Source: Candidatus Uabimicrobium amorphum (GTDB lineage: Bacteria; Planctomycetota; Uabimicrobiia; Uabimicrobiales; Uabimicrobiaceae). Taken from it: a DNA stretch of 64,000 nucleotides. The notes beneath the pieces are model-generated. The model did not search any database, was not told the origin of the DNA, and saw only the letters and a program-made list of their open reading frames with translations. Every line of letters starts with the position of its first letter. The stretch's first letter is position 1. Position numbers and translations under genes: made by a program. The DNA is taken from assembly GCF_009002475.1 (NCBI RefSeq), contig NZ_AP019860.1, forward strand, positions 4,990,001 to 5,054,000, in the 5' to 3' direction. Below are positions 53,202 to 61,124 of this stretch, in pieces.

Positions 53202-53223
53202 TTGGCGCAATTGTGGCGCAATT
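53202..53223. repeat. Second pair of GGCGCAATT direct repeats
   Basis: TTGGCGCAATT (53202-53212) and GTGGCGCAATT (53213-53223) lie back to back, immediately after the ORF6N gene. They equal the upstream pair without its TATAATATAAT spacer. Confidence 0.75.
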
Positions 53224-53320
53224 AATTTTGAGAATAGAAAGTACGGTGCAGTTTGTTTCTATTTTGTACTTTACGAGAAGTTAACCAAATAAAATACCAC
53301 GTAATTATTAGGGGATTACT

Positions 53321-54289
53321 ATGAGAAAATTTTTTATTACGGCTGTGATTTGCACCTTGTTAGGTACTGTAGTTTACGGTGAGACAATATCGGCAGCGAA
53401 GGGATCGAGTAAAAAGAGTGCTGCTCAGAAAGCGGTGCACAAAGCGATGATGAAATTTCTCGCAAAGAATCTGAAGGAGAATTTTAAGGCAAAGGAACGA
53501 GACATCAGTAAGTATGTCAAAAAGAATTGGCGTTCTTATTTAATGGGGACGCCGGAGATACTGCAATACTCCGAGAAAAGTCATCGTATTATCATTCGTT
53601 TGAAAATGAGAAAAGATTTACTTTTATATATCGTCAAGCAGACTTTTTTTCCTGAAGGTGATTCTCAAACAAGTGCTCAAAAAGAAAGCAACAAATCAAA
53701 ATCAAAGGAAGAACCCAAGCCAAAGGAAGATCCAAAACCAAAGGAAGACGCAAAGCCAAAAGAAGACGTAAAACCTAAACGGGAAAAGAACAAGCCCAGA
53801 AGAATCAGGATGAAAAAATTTGCCAATCCAAAATATTCTTTTGTATATCCTGATGTTGTAAAGGTTGTTGACAGTCAAAAATTAACAACGGGATCACAGC
53901 CCGAACATCGTAGTGTCATACTTGTCGAAGGACGAAAGATATATGTGTTTATCCGTTGGGCAAAATTAAGCCGTAATTTTGTGGTAAAGTCAAAATCTGA
54001 AATTGTACGCAATATGATTGAATCGATAAAGAAACAACACAGTATAGATAAGATTACCTATAAGTCGTTAAATGGAAAACAGAATTTGCGCGGGAAAGAA
54101 GCAAAGCTTTACTACTTGCACGGGGAAAATGACAATAAAAAGTTTTGGGTGAAGGTGCTAACATATACAAAAAGACAAGTCGCATTGACCATTGAAATCG
54201 TTGTTGACCGGGTAGAGTATGCCAAAGATAAAAATCTACAACTTTTTTTAGATTCATTCAACAAGACATTCGACTTTAGAACATCGTAG
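53321..54289 (+). CDS. Exported protein with Lys-Pro repeat linker, function unknown
   Basis: A 322-residue protein with a signal peptide (MRKFFITAVICTLLGTVVYG). The first mature segment (~20-105) is basic and helical-beta. Residues ~120-160 hold a low-complexity linker of KPKED units repeated about four times, likely flexible and extended. The C-terminal ~150 residues appear globular (YSFVYPDVVKVVDSQKL, YVFIRWAKLSRNFVVKSK, VALTIEIVVDRVEY), with the look of a PsbP/DcrB-like single-domain fold, but this is uncertain. A terminator-like stem follows. Confidence 0.7.
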   Translation: MRKFFITAVICTLLGTVVYGETISAAKGSSKKSAAQKAVHKAMMKFLAKNLKENFKAKERDISKYVKKNWRSYLMGTPEILQYSEKSHRIIIRLKMRKDLLLYIVKQTFFPEGDSQTSAQKESNKSKSKEEPKPKEDPKPKEDAKPKEDVKPKREKNKPRRIRMKKFANPKYSFVYPDVVKVVDSQKLTTGSQPEHRSVILVEGRKIYVFIRWAKLSRNFVVKSKSEIVRNMIESIKKQHSIDKITYKSLNGKQNLRGKEAKLYYLHGENDNKKFWVKVLTYTKRQVALTIEIVVDRVEYAKDKNLQLFLDSFNKTFDFRTS

Positions 54290-54300
54290 ATTTTGTGTCT

Positions 54301-54333
54301 ATCGTTGCTGGAAAGCAACGATATATTATTATT
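54301..54333 (+). terminator. Terminator-like hairpin after 53321-54289
   Basis: ATCGTTGCT (54301-54309) pairs with AGCAACGAT (54314-54322) around GGAA, followed by the A/T-rich tract ATATTATTATT. No pure T-run, so a moderate terminator. Confidence 0.6.
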
Positions 54334-54394
54334 GGAGTTAACCGTTCCGGCTTGAAGAAACCACGGATAACGAATATTGTAGTTAAATATAGAT

Positions 54395-55486
54395 TTATAT
54401 CAAATCGAAGTAAGTAAGAGAAAGTAATCGTTCGATCTCTTTTGGTAGCTTTGTTATTTTCGTGTTGCTCAAATTTAATTTAGTAAGCGAAGGCAGTAGC
54501 GCGATCTCTTTTGGCAACTCTGTTATTTTTGCACCATGTAAATCTAATTGAGTGAGAGAAGATAGTTGCGCGATCTCTTTTGGTAACTTTGTTATTTTCG
54601 TGTCATTCAAATTTAAGTGAGTAAGAGAAGGTAGTAACGCGATTTCTTTTGGTAATTCTGTTATTTCGGTGTTACGCAAATTTAAGCGAGCAAGAGAAGG
54701 TAGTAGCGCGATCTCTTTTGGTAACTTTGTTATTTTTGTGTCACTCAAATTTAATTGAGTGAGAGAAGAGAGTTGTCCGATCTCTTTTGGTAACTCTGTT
54801 ATTTTCGTGTTGCTCAAATCTAATTGGGTGAGAGAATGTAGTTGCCCAATCTCTTTTGGTAACTTTGTTATTTCTGTGATACTCAAATCTAGTTCCGTAA
54901 GAGAAGAGAGTTGCCCAATCTCCTTAGGCAATTCTGTTATTTTGGTGTTGTATAAATTTAAGTAAGTAAGAGAAGTGAGTAGCCCGATTTCTTTAGGCAA
55001 TTCTGTTATTGGTTCATGGGTCAAATTTAAGTGAGCAAGAGAAGTGAGTAGCCCGATCTCTTTTGGTAACTCTGTTATTTTGGCAAAAAAACAATGTAAT
55101 TTAGTAAGAGAAGTGAGTAGCCCAATCTTTTTAGGCAATTTTTCTATACGTGTGTGAGTTAAATATAAGTGAGTAAGAGAAGGTAGTTGAAACATTTCTT
55201 TTGGTAATTCTTTTATTCTTGGGCCAGACAAATGTAATTCTGTAAGAGAGGTCAGTTGCCCGATTTCTTCAGACAACTCTGTTATTTCCAACCGAAAGCG
55301 ATTAGAAAAATTACAATTGATAAATTGACAGTTTTTTATTTTTTGAAAATCAGCATCGGTACGAAAACTGCAATTTTCAAAAATACACCCCTCTATCTGA
55401 GAGGCTTTTTCTTTTAGAAAGAAAGCGCAGCCATAATATGAAGTGTTATTTTCTATTGTTTGTAGCGACTTCGATTTTACTTGCAT
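54395..55486 (-). CDS. Leucine-rich repeat protein
   Basis: A 363-residue protein. After a short N-terminal part with pentapeptide-like lines (FENCSFRTD, KNCQFINCNFSN) it is built of 13 leucine-rich repeats of exactly 23 residues, consensus ITELPKEIGQLSSLTxLNLS, the class seen in the 'bacterial LPxxI/plant-type' LRR group. No signal peptide or membrane span, so it is presumably cytosolic, binding other proteins. The DNA repeats every 69 bases with high identity, a sign of recent expansion. The last repeat is cut short (TYFDLI), so no C-cap is seen. Confidence 0.9.
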   Translation of the reverse strand: MQVKSKSLQTIENNTSYYGCAFFLKEKASQIEGCIFENCSFRTDADFQKIKNCQFINCNFSNRFRLEITELSEEIGQLTSLTELHLSGPRIKELPKEMFQLPSLTHLYLTHTRIEKLPKKIGLLTSLTKLHCFFAKITELPKEIGLLTSLAHLNLTHEPITELPKEIGLLTSLTYLNLYNTKITELPKEIGQLSSLTELDLSITEITKLPKEIGQLHSLTQLDLSNTKITELPKEIGQLSSLTQLNLSDTKITKLPKEIALLPSLARLNLRNTEITELPKEIALLPSLTHLNLNDTKITKLPKEIAQLSSLTQLDLHGAKITELPKEIALLPSLTKLNLSNTKITKLPKEIERLLSLTYFDLI

Positions 55487-55570
55487 TTTGAATATCCATT
55501 TTTCAGTGTAAATTTTATTGTAGTGACTTTTTCATAACAAGCTTTAGCATAATCTCATAAGATTTTTTGT

Positions 55571-56656
55571 CTAAAAATCTTCCACTGGTGAGCGATTGGC
55601 GTCTTCAGGACTGTGCTGTTTGGCCTTTTCTGCACCAATTAACGAAGCTCTTAGCTCAAAGGTTTCTTGGTTAATTTGTTCAACAATCGAAAAATTTGTT
55701 GTTGTGAATGGTGCGACGCGACTCAACAACTTGTCTATTCTGTGTAGTGAGGCTTCATTTTCTTCCTTCGACTGTTGTTGTGCGACGTTTGCGGCAAGTT
55801 CTAGCTTGTCAAATTGATGGCAAAGTAGTAGTAAATCATTTCCTGCCTTTAGGGCCATGTCTACGGCCTCTTTGTAATCGTAGTTCTCGATAATTGCTCC
55901 CATGTCCAAGTCGTCGCTGACGACCACACCTTCAAATCCCACATCTTCGCGAATGTAATTGTTGATTTTTTTAGATAGAGAGGATGGAACACCTGAGTTG
56001 TCCAAATGCGGATAAAAAGCGTGTCCGACCATGATCGAGTCGTAGTGGTCTTTGAGTTGGATATACGGCTGCCAATGGTTGTTGCGCATCTCTTCGTAGG
56101 TGGGGTGCATTGTGGGTAGTTGATGGTGGGGATCTATTTTTGCTTGGGAATAGCTCGGGAAATGCTTGGCACAACACAGAACATTACTTTGCTGTAATCC
56201 TGTGATAAAGGCTTGCGCATTTTGAATTACCGTGAGAAAGTCTTCACCCCAAGTGCGATTTTTTAGGGAGTTGTGCTGGTCTCCTTGGTAAGAAAGGTCT
56301 ACTACAGGGCAGAGATCTAGATTGATATTCCATTGTTGTAGTAACTGACCGGTTAGTTTGCCGTGTTGGGTGATGTGATGTGTATTGCCATGGGTACGTA
56401 GTTCTAGTGCCGAAGGCGGTTCTACGCCTATTTCTCTCAGTCTTGCAACTCGTCCACCTTCTTGGTCAATAGCAATGAGTGGTGTTTTTAGAATGTCGTA
56501 AATTTCGGCGATGAGGTCGGCGAGTTGTTGTTGCGATTCGATATTGCGGCCAAATAGTATGACCCCTCCTGGCTGTATATCTTGTAAAATAGTTTTTTCT
56601 TCGTTGGTTAGTTTGGTTGTCGAGATACCTGTGATTAGACGCTTATGGGGGTTCAT
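55571..56656 (-). CDS. nagZ: Glycoside hydrolase family 3 beta-N-acetylhexosaminidase
   Basis: A 361-residue enzyme of the NagZ type, acting in peptidoglycan turnover or release of GlcNAc from glycans. Motifs in order: GGVILFGRNI, PLIAIDQEGGRVARL (family signature), CAKHFPSY with downstream DPHHQLP (the Asp-His acid/base pair of NagZ), and VVSDDLDMGAI, whose Asp is the nucleophile. No signal peptide is seen, so it is cytosolic like NagZ. The start at 56656 has no strong ribosome site. It diverges from the kinase-TPR gene. Confidence 0.9.
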   Translation of the reverse strand: MNPHKRLITGISTTKLTNEEKTILQDIQPGGVILFGRNIESQQQLADLIAEIYDILKTPLIAIDQEGGRVARLREIGVEPPSALELRTHGNTHHITQHGKLTGQLLQQWNINLDLCPVVDLSYQGDQHNSLKNRTWGEDFLTVIQNAQAFITGLQQSNVLCCAKHFPSYSQAKIDPHHQLPTMHPTYEEMRNNHWQPYIQLKDHYDSIMVGHAFYPHLDNSGVPSSLSKKINNYIREDVGFEGVVVSDDLDMGAIIENYDYKEAVDMALKAGNDLLLLCHQFDKLELAANVAQQQSKEENEASLHRIDKLLSRVAPFTTTNFSIVEQINQETFELRASLIGAEKAKQHSPEDANRSPVEDF

Positions 56657-56784
56657 AAATACTCCATCATGAAGAGTTCTGTGTATACATGTTATTCTGA
56701 ATATTATAGGGAAGCGGCTTGTAAAAAAATAGATTTTTTAGGAAAATGTAATATTCATGTAACACTTTGGAATGGAATCGAGTT

Positions 56785-58914
56785 ATGACAGACAAAAAAT
56801 ATGGAGTGTCAACGACATTTGGTCGCTATCAACTTCACGAGGAGTTAGGGCGTGGTGGCATGGGCGTTGTTTATAAAGCGTATGATACACAATTGCGTTG
56901 TATTGTGGCGCTTAAAGTGATTTTAGGGAACAACCGAGAGGACTTGGAGCGCTTTTTTCGTGAAATCACCACAGTGGCCAAACTCAATCACCCGAATATT
57001 GTACGCTTTTATGAGTACGGTTATACTCCGCGTCCTTATTTTACGATGGAGTATGTCGAAGGAACGACTTTGACGCAACAAATCAAGGAACGCAACGTTT
57101 CCGAGGCATATTTAGTGGAAGTGATGATTTCTGTTTGTCAAGCACTACATTACATGCACAAAAATAAGATTACCCATCGTGATATCAAGCCCAGCAATAT
57201 TATGGTGGGAAAAAACGGTGTAAAGGTGATGGATTTTGGTCTCGCACGACGTTCCGATGTGACAAAACAATTGTCAAAATCTGGGCAAATGCTCGGCACT
57301 TTACACTACATGGCCCCCGAGCAGGTAGAAGGACATACCGATATGAAAAGCGATATTTATGCGCTGGGGGCATCTTTGTACGAGTGTTTGACCTATCGTC
57401 CAGTATATCAGGGAGCATTGGAAATTAATGTGATCTACCAAATCACCAACAGTACACCCATTCCACCACGGCAATTAAATCCGGATATTTCTGTTTATTT
57501 GGAAGCCATTTGTCTGAAATGTTTACAGCGCAATCCACACAAAAGATACGGGAATTTTTTGCAGTTGGCTAAGGAATTTGAGAACTTCAAGGCTCATAAA
57601 CCGATACTCGCCAAAAGATATACGTCTTGGGATTTGCTAAAGAATATTTTGTATAAGCACAAAGTGGTATGCAGTAGCATTGTCATTATTTTTGTGATAT
57701 TGCTTGGGTCGTTGGTGGTGACAATGAATGCGCTCAATTATGCTGAGGGCGAAAAAGAAAAAGCGAAAAGTGCTCTCAATAAAGTGATGAAAGTACTAGA
57801 TCACTCGTTACAACACCACAAGTCTCTACAAAAAGATAAGCGGTTTGCGCAGCTGTTTACGAATATTTTTGAAGATGTAGAACGGTATGGCGAAAATGAG
57901 GATTGGAGTTTTGTCAAAGCGTATGTGACGCAGATGACAGGACAAAAACAAAAGAGCATTGCCTATTACACAAAAGAAATAAAAAACAACACCGAGAACG
58001 TCGAGGCTTATAGTAACCGCGCAGGACTCTATGCAAGAAATAAAGAATATCAAAAAGCCTTTGCCGATTATGAAAAAGCTCTTGCCATACAACCAAAGAA
58101 TCACAGTATTTATTTTAACCGCGCTGTTTTGTACATCGATACGCAAGAATATCAAAAAGCCACAGACGATTTGCAAAAAGTCTTAGATCTTGCGCCGAAC
58201 AATGAGCGAGCGTACACCAATTTGGGAGTGGTGTATTTTGATTTGAAAAAATATCTGCAAGCAATGGCTTGTTATGACAAAGCCATTGACATAGCTCCAC
58301 GAGCAGATACTCACCTCAATCGCGGACTCCTAAATGTACAAATGCGCCAACCAGAAAAAGCATTGGATGATTTTAATGCGGCGATTCGCTTAAAACCAAA
58401 TTACGCCAACGCGTACTTCAATCGTGGTAACTTGTTTTTTCGTGACAAGAAATGGAATCTGGCGTTGACAGATTATACAAAGGCCCTGAGTTTGGACAGC
58501 AATAATGCGCTTTTGTATTACAACCGCGGAAGTTTATATGCGCAAACCAAGCAGGTGGATCTAGCTTTGGATGACTTTGCTAAGTCAATACAAATAAACC
58601 CTCGTTATGCACCGGTGTACAATCGTCGCGCCTATATTTACGCATACGAAAAAAAAGATCTCAAAAAGGCTTTTTCCGACTTTACAAAAGCGATAAATCT
58701 TGACAGGCAGTTTTTTGAAGCATACAAAAATAGAGGCCTTTTGTACTTTCGTCACAAGAAGTATTCTGAAGCCATTTCCGATTTCAAAAAGGCAACTTCT
58801 CTACATCCGGGTGATTGGTGGCCTTACTATGGTCTGCATCTCTGTTATCAGCAGCTACAAGACCTTCCCCTCGCAAATGAATATTTACAAAAAGCGCACG
58901 CTTTGAGAAAGTAA
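56785..58914 (+). CDS. Ser/Thr protein kinase with extracytoplasmic TPR domain
   Basis: A 709-residue kinase. The N-terminal kinase domain (~14-275) has ELGRGGMGVVYKAYD, HRDIKPSNIMV, DFGLAR and GTLHYMAPEQ, so it should be active. A membrane span (SSIVIIFVILLGSLVVTMNAL, ~297-317) is followed by eight to nine TPR units (e.g. AYSNRAGLYARNKEYQKAFA, ADYEKALAIQPKN) filling ~395-705. The start at 56785 is an ATG; TTG 56767 would add six residues. The TnpB-type element begins just past its stop. Confidence 0.94.
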   Translation: MTDKKYGVSTTFGRYQLHEELGRGGMGVVYKAYDTQLRCIVALKVILGNNREDLERFFREITTVAKLNHPNIVRFYEYGYTPRPYFTMEYVEGTTLTQQIKERNVSEAYLVEVMISVCQALHYMHKNKITHRDIKPSNIMVGKNGVKVMDFGLARRSDVTKQLSKSGQMLGTLHYMAPEQVEGHTDMKSDIYALGASLYECLTYRPVYQGALEINVIYQITNSTPIPPRQLNPDISVYLEAICLKCLQRNPHKRYGNFLQLAKEFENFKAHKPILAKRYTSWDLLKNILYKHKVVCSSIVIIFVILLGSLVVTMNALNYAEGEKEKAKSALNKVMKVLDHSLQHHKSLQKDKRFAQLFTNIFEDVERYGENEDWSFVKAYVTQMTGQKQKSIAYYTKEIKNNTENVEAYSNRAGLYARNKEYQKAFADYEKALAIQPKNHSIYFNRAVLYIDTQEYQKATDDLQKVLDLAPNNERAYTNLGVVYFDLKKYLQAMACYDKAIDIAPRADTHLNRGLLNVQMRQPEKALDDFNAAIRLKPNYANAYFNRGNLFFRDKKWNLALTDYTKALSLDSNNALLYYNRGSLYAQTKQVDLALDDFAKSIQINPRYAPVYNRRAYIYAYEKKDLKKAFSDFTKAINLDRQFFEAYKNRGLLYFRHKKYSEAISDFKKATSLHPGDWWPYYGLHLCYQQLQDLPLANEYLQKAHALRK

Positions 58915-59010
58915 CTAGTACTTGGGAACATTAGTTTTTAGTTTTCATTTGACAAAATTCCCAGAAGTCCCCATCCTCTATAGGTTGGGGATGAATGGGC
59001 ATCTAAAATA

Positions 59011-59046
59011 TTGCACAAAGATAAATTATGATTTATCTTTGTGCAA
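59011..59046. repeat. Perfect 16-bp hairpin at the left side of the IS element
   Basis: TTGCACAAAGATAAAT (59011-59026) pairs perfectly with ATTTATCTTTGTGCAA (59031-59046) around TATG. No T-run follows. It lies between the left-end hairpin and tnpB and may be part of the element's left end. Confidence 0.75.
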
Positions 59047-59187
59047 AGATCAATACTAAAAAAACAGAAGTGAGTACATAAGCCGTAAGTTTTGTTTGAC
59101 TATCAAAAAATATAAAGATACAATGGATTTAGGAATAAAAATTATATTTTTGGAAAGTACATAAAACTCAAGGTGAAATAAAAATCG

Positions 59188-60447
59188 ATGCTCAAGGTAA
59201 AAAAGATAAATTTTCGGACAAATAAGAGCGATTTACAACGACTGTTTGATTGCAATAGAATAAGTGCAAAAGTGTACAACGATTGTTTACAAATATCCAA
59301 AAACTACAGCAAGCAAACAGGAAAGTGGATAACGAAAACTGAGTTACAAAAAGCAACAAAACGTAAATATCCACTACATTCACAGTCGATTCAGGCAGTA
59401 TGTCACAAATACCTCGATGCGCGAGATGCTGCACGCTCAGCCAGAGCAAAAGGTTACAATAATCGCTATCCGTGGCGAGAAAAAAATTACTTTTCAACGA
59501 AATGGACAAAAGATGGTTTTCGTATTTCAGAAGACAAAAAACGCATAACACTTTCTCTTGGAATCAAAGACCGAAAAAGACAAAAGTCAATAGTGGTAAG
59601 AGTAAAGAATTTACCACAAGGTAAGATAAAAGAAATCGAATTGGTGTATAACAAAAAACTGATGCTTGCTGTGTGCTTTGAAGATGGAAAAAAAATATTG
59701 GCAAACAACAGCACACAAGTTGCAGCGATTGACATGGGTGAAATTCACTCGATTGCTAGTGTGAGTGAAACAGGAAAATCGCTCATCATTACCGCACGAG
59801 AGTTACGCTCCATCAAGCGCTTGCGCAACAAAAAATATCGAGAGATATACAAAAAGCTTGCCCGGAGAAAAAAAGGCTCAAGAAGGTGGAAGAAGCTTAA
59901 GCGAGCGATGCACTCTATTGCTGGAAAAATGAGTGCACAACAAAACGATATTCTGCACAAAACTAGTCACAACTTTGTCAAGTGGGCAAAAGAAAACAAT
60001 ATCAAAACAGTTGTTGTGGGAGATGTAGAGGGTGTACAACGCAACACATCTGGTCGCAAGAAAGCAAATCCCAAGAAAAAACGACGTTCCCGAAAAATAA
60101 ACCAGAAGCTAAGCCAATGGTCATTTGGCTTGCTACTCTCTTATCTCACTTACAAACTTGCAGCAAACCCAATAGAACTTGTCAAAGAAAATGAAGCATG
60201 GACAACGCAGACATGTCCTGTCTGCAACCGCAAGAAGAAGTCTCGCGGTAGAGTATATTCTTGTTACTGTGGTTATCGCGAACATCGTGATTTACATGGA
60301 GCACGTAATATACTTTCGCTGTATAAGTATAAAGTGATTAAAAATCTTGATATTAAAATTGATGAAATCAAGTATCTACGGCCTGCCGCAAGTGGCAAAA
60401 GTAGTAGAAAGCTTTGTTCCGAGCCTGTTAGGAGAGTCAGGTTATAA
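59188..60447 (+). CDS. tnpB: TnpB-type RNA-guided nuclease of an IS1341-like element
   Basis: A 419-residue OrfB/TnpB protein, related to Cas12. RuvC-I Asp is in AAIDMGEIHSIASV, RuvC-III Asp in EHRDLHGARNIL, and the zinc ribbon is CPVC...CYC. The RuvC-II Glu is not at its standard place: the segment reads VVVGDVEGVQ, with Glu shifted by three, and a second Glu occurs in ENEAWTTQTCP. This matches a subgroup with a rearranged active site, so activity is plausible but not sure. The N-terminal part is the usual helical region. The guide RNA should overlap the 3' end and the right hairpin. No tnpA partner. Confidence 0.9.
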   Translation: MLKVKKINFRTNKSDLQRLFDCNRISAKVYNDCLQISKNYSKQTGKWITKTELQKATKRKYPLHSQSIQAVCHKYLDARDAARSARAKGYNNRYPWREKNYFSTKWTKDGFRISEDKKRITLSLGIKDRKRQKSIVVRVKNLPQGKIKEIELVYNKKLMLAVCFEDGKKILANNSTQVAAIDMGEIHSIASVSETGKSLIITARELRSIKRLRNKKYREIYKKLARRKKGSRRWKKLKRAMHSIAGKMSAQQNDILHKTSHNFVKWAKENNIKTVVVGDVEGVQRNTSGRKKANPKKKRRSRKINQKLSQWSFGLLLSYLTYKLAANPIELVKENEAWTTQTCPVCNRKKKSRGRVYSCYCGYREHRDLHGARNILSLYKYKVIKNLDIKIDEIKYLRPAASGKSSRKLCSEPVRRVRL

Positions 60448-60583
60448 GTCTGACTCACTTGTACTAACAGTTGTCGGGAGTACTGATGGAATAGTGGCAT
60501 CCTTTGTAGATGAGTTTATCCTTGTGGATAAACGCCCATTTATTACCTGATGTATACTTCTTGAAATCTCTTGCTTTTGGAAG

Positions 60584-60605
60584 CCCCGGCTTCTTCAAGC
60601 CGGGG
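60584..60605 (+). other. Right-end hairpin of the IS element
   Basis: CCCCGGCTT and AAGCCGGGG pair perfectly over 9 bp around CTTC, followed by AGGGTTCAC. It also would be the scaffold-end of a TnpB guide RNA, with the guide taken from the sequence after the element end. Confidence 0.8.
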
Positions 60606-60751
60606 AGGGTTCACGAGTTAGGTTTTACTAGTGTACGATTATTATTTTTTCGTGGTAAATAGTCGACATTTTCCCTTATTGTTGTATAATATATGTTGTG
60701 ACGTGCATTTGTTGAACACTAAAAAACTATTTGAGACCGTAGGGGAATGCA

Positions 60752-61120
60752 ATGGAAATTCAATATCGTTTAAAGAAAGATGGAAAATTTGTCGGTTATT
60801 CACGCGAAATTGGTACACGTTATTTTTTTTCGAAAGATGGCTTTTGGTGGAACGGTAGCGAAATTGACTATGACGATAAAGATTTATTCACCGGAGTCAA
60901 AGATCGCAATCGCAACAAAATTTTTGTGGGCGATGTTGTCGAATGGCAAAGCCAGCAAAACGTGCAGCGTGGCATTGTCGTCTTTGGGCAAGATCAAAAC
61001 TGTGTGATTGAAAACAACATCACCCAAGAAATCATCCCCTTATTTTTTGAAGGAGAGATGGTGGCTTTTGATAACAGTCTTGTCGTCGTTGGTTATGTAA
61101 ACTCTACAGAGCATCTGTAA
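60752..61120 (+). CDS. YopX-family protein
   Basis: A 122-residue protein with the YopX hallmark FTGVKDRNRNKIFVGDVVEW in its middle and a beta-rich end (QRGIVVFGQDQ, VVVGYVNS). YopX proteins are small, mostly phage or plasmid borne, of unknown function. GGGGA precedes the ATG. Its position next to the tnpB element and near a phage-type regulator fits an accessory region. It ends 4 bases from the stop of the converging TPR/HEAT gene. Confidence 0.85.
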   Translation: MEIQYRLKKDGKFVGYSREIGTRYFFSKDGFWWNGSEIDYDDKDLFTGVKDRNRNKIFVGDVVEWQSQQNVQRGIVVFGQDQNCVIENNITQEIIPLFFEGEMVAFDNSLVVVGYVNSTEHL

Positions 61121-61124
61121 CATT

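Larger units (their letters stand above)
58951..60618 (+). mobile_element. IS200/IS605-type element, tnpB-only (IS1341-like)
   Basis: A single tnpB-type gene flanked by end hairpins. Left: TCCCCATCC (58968-58976) pairs with GGTTGGGGA (58983-58991), one mismatch. Right: CCCCGGCTT (60584-60592) pairs perfectly with AAGCCGGGG (60597-60605) and is followed by AGGGTTCAC, the usual right end of this group. No terminal inverted repeats or target duplication are expected for this family. No tnpA is present, so it is non-autonomous. The outer borders are estimates. Confidence 0.8.
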
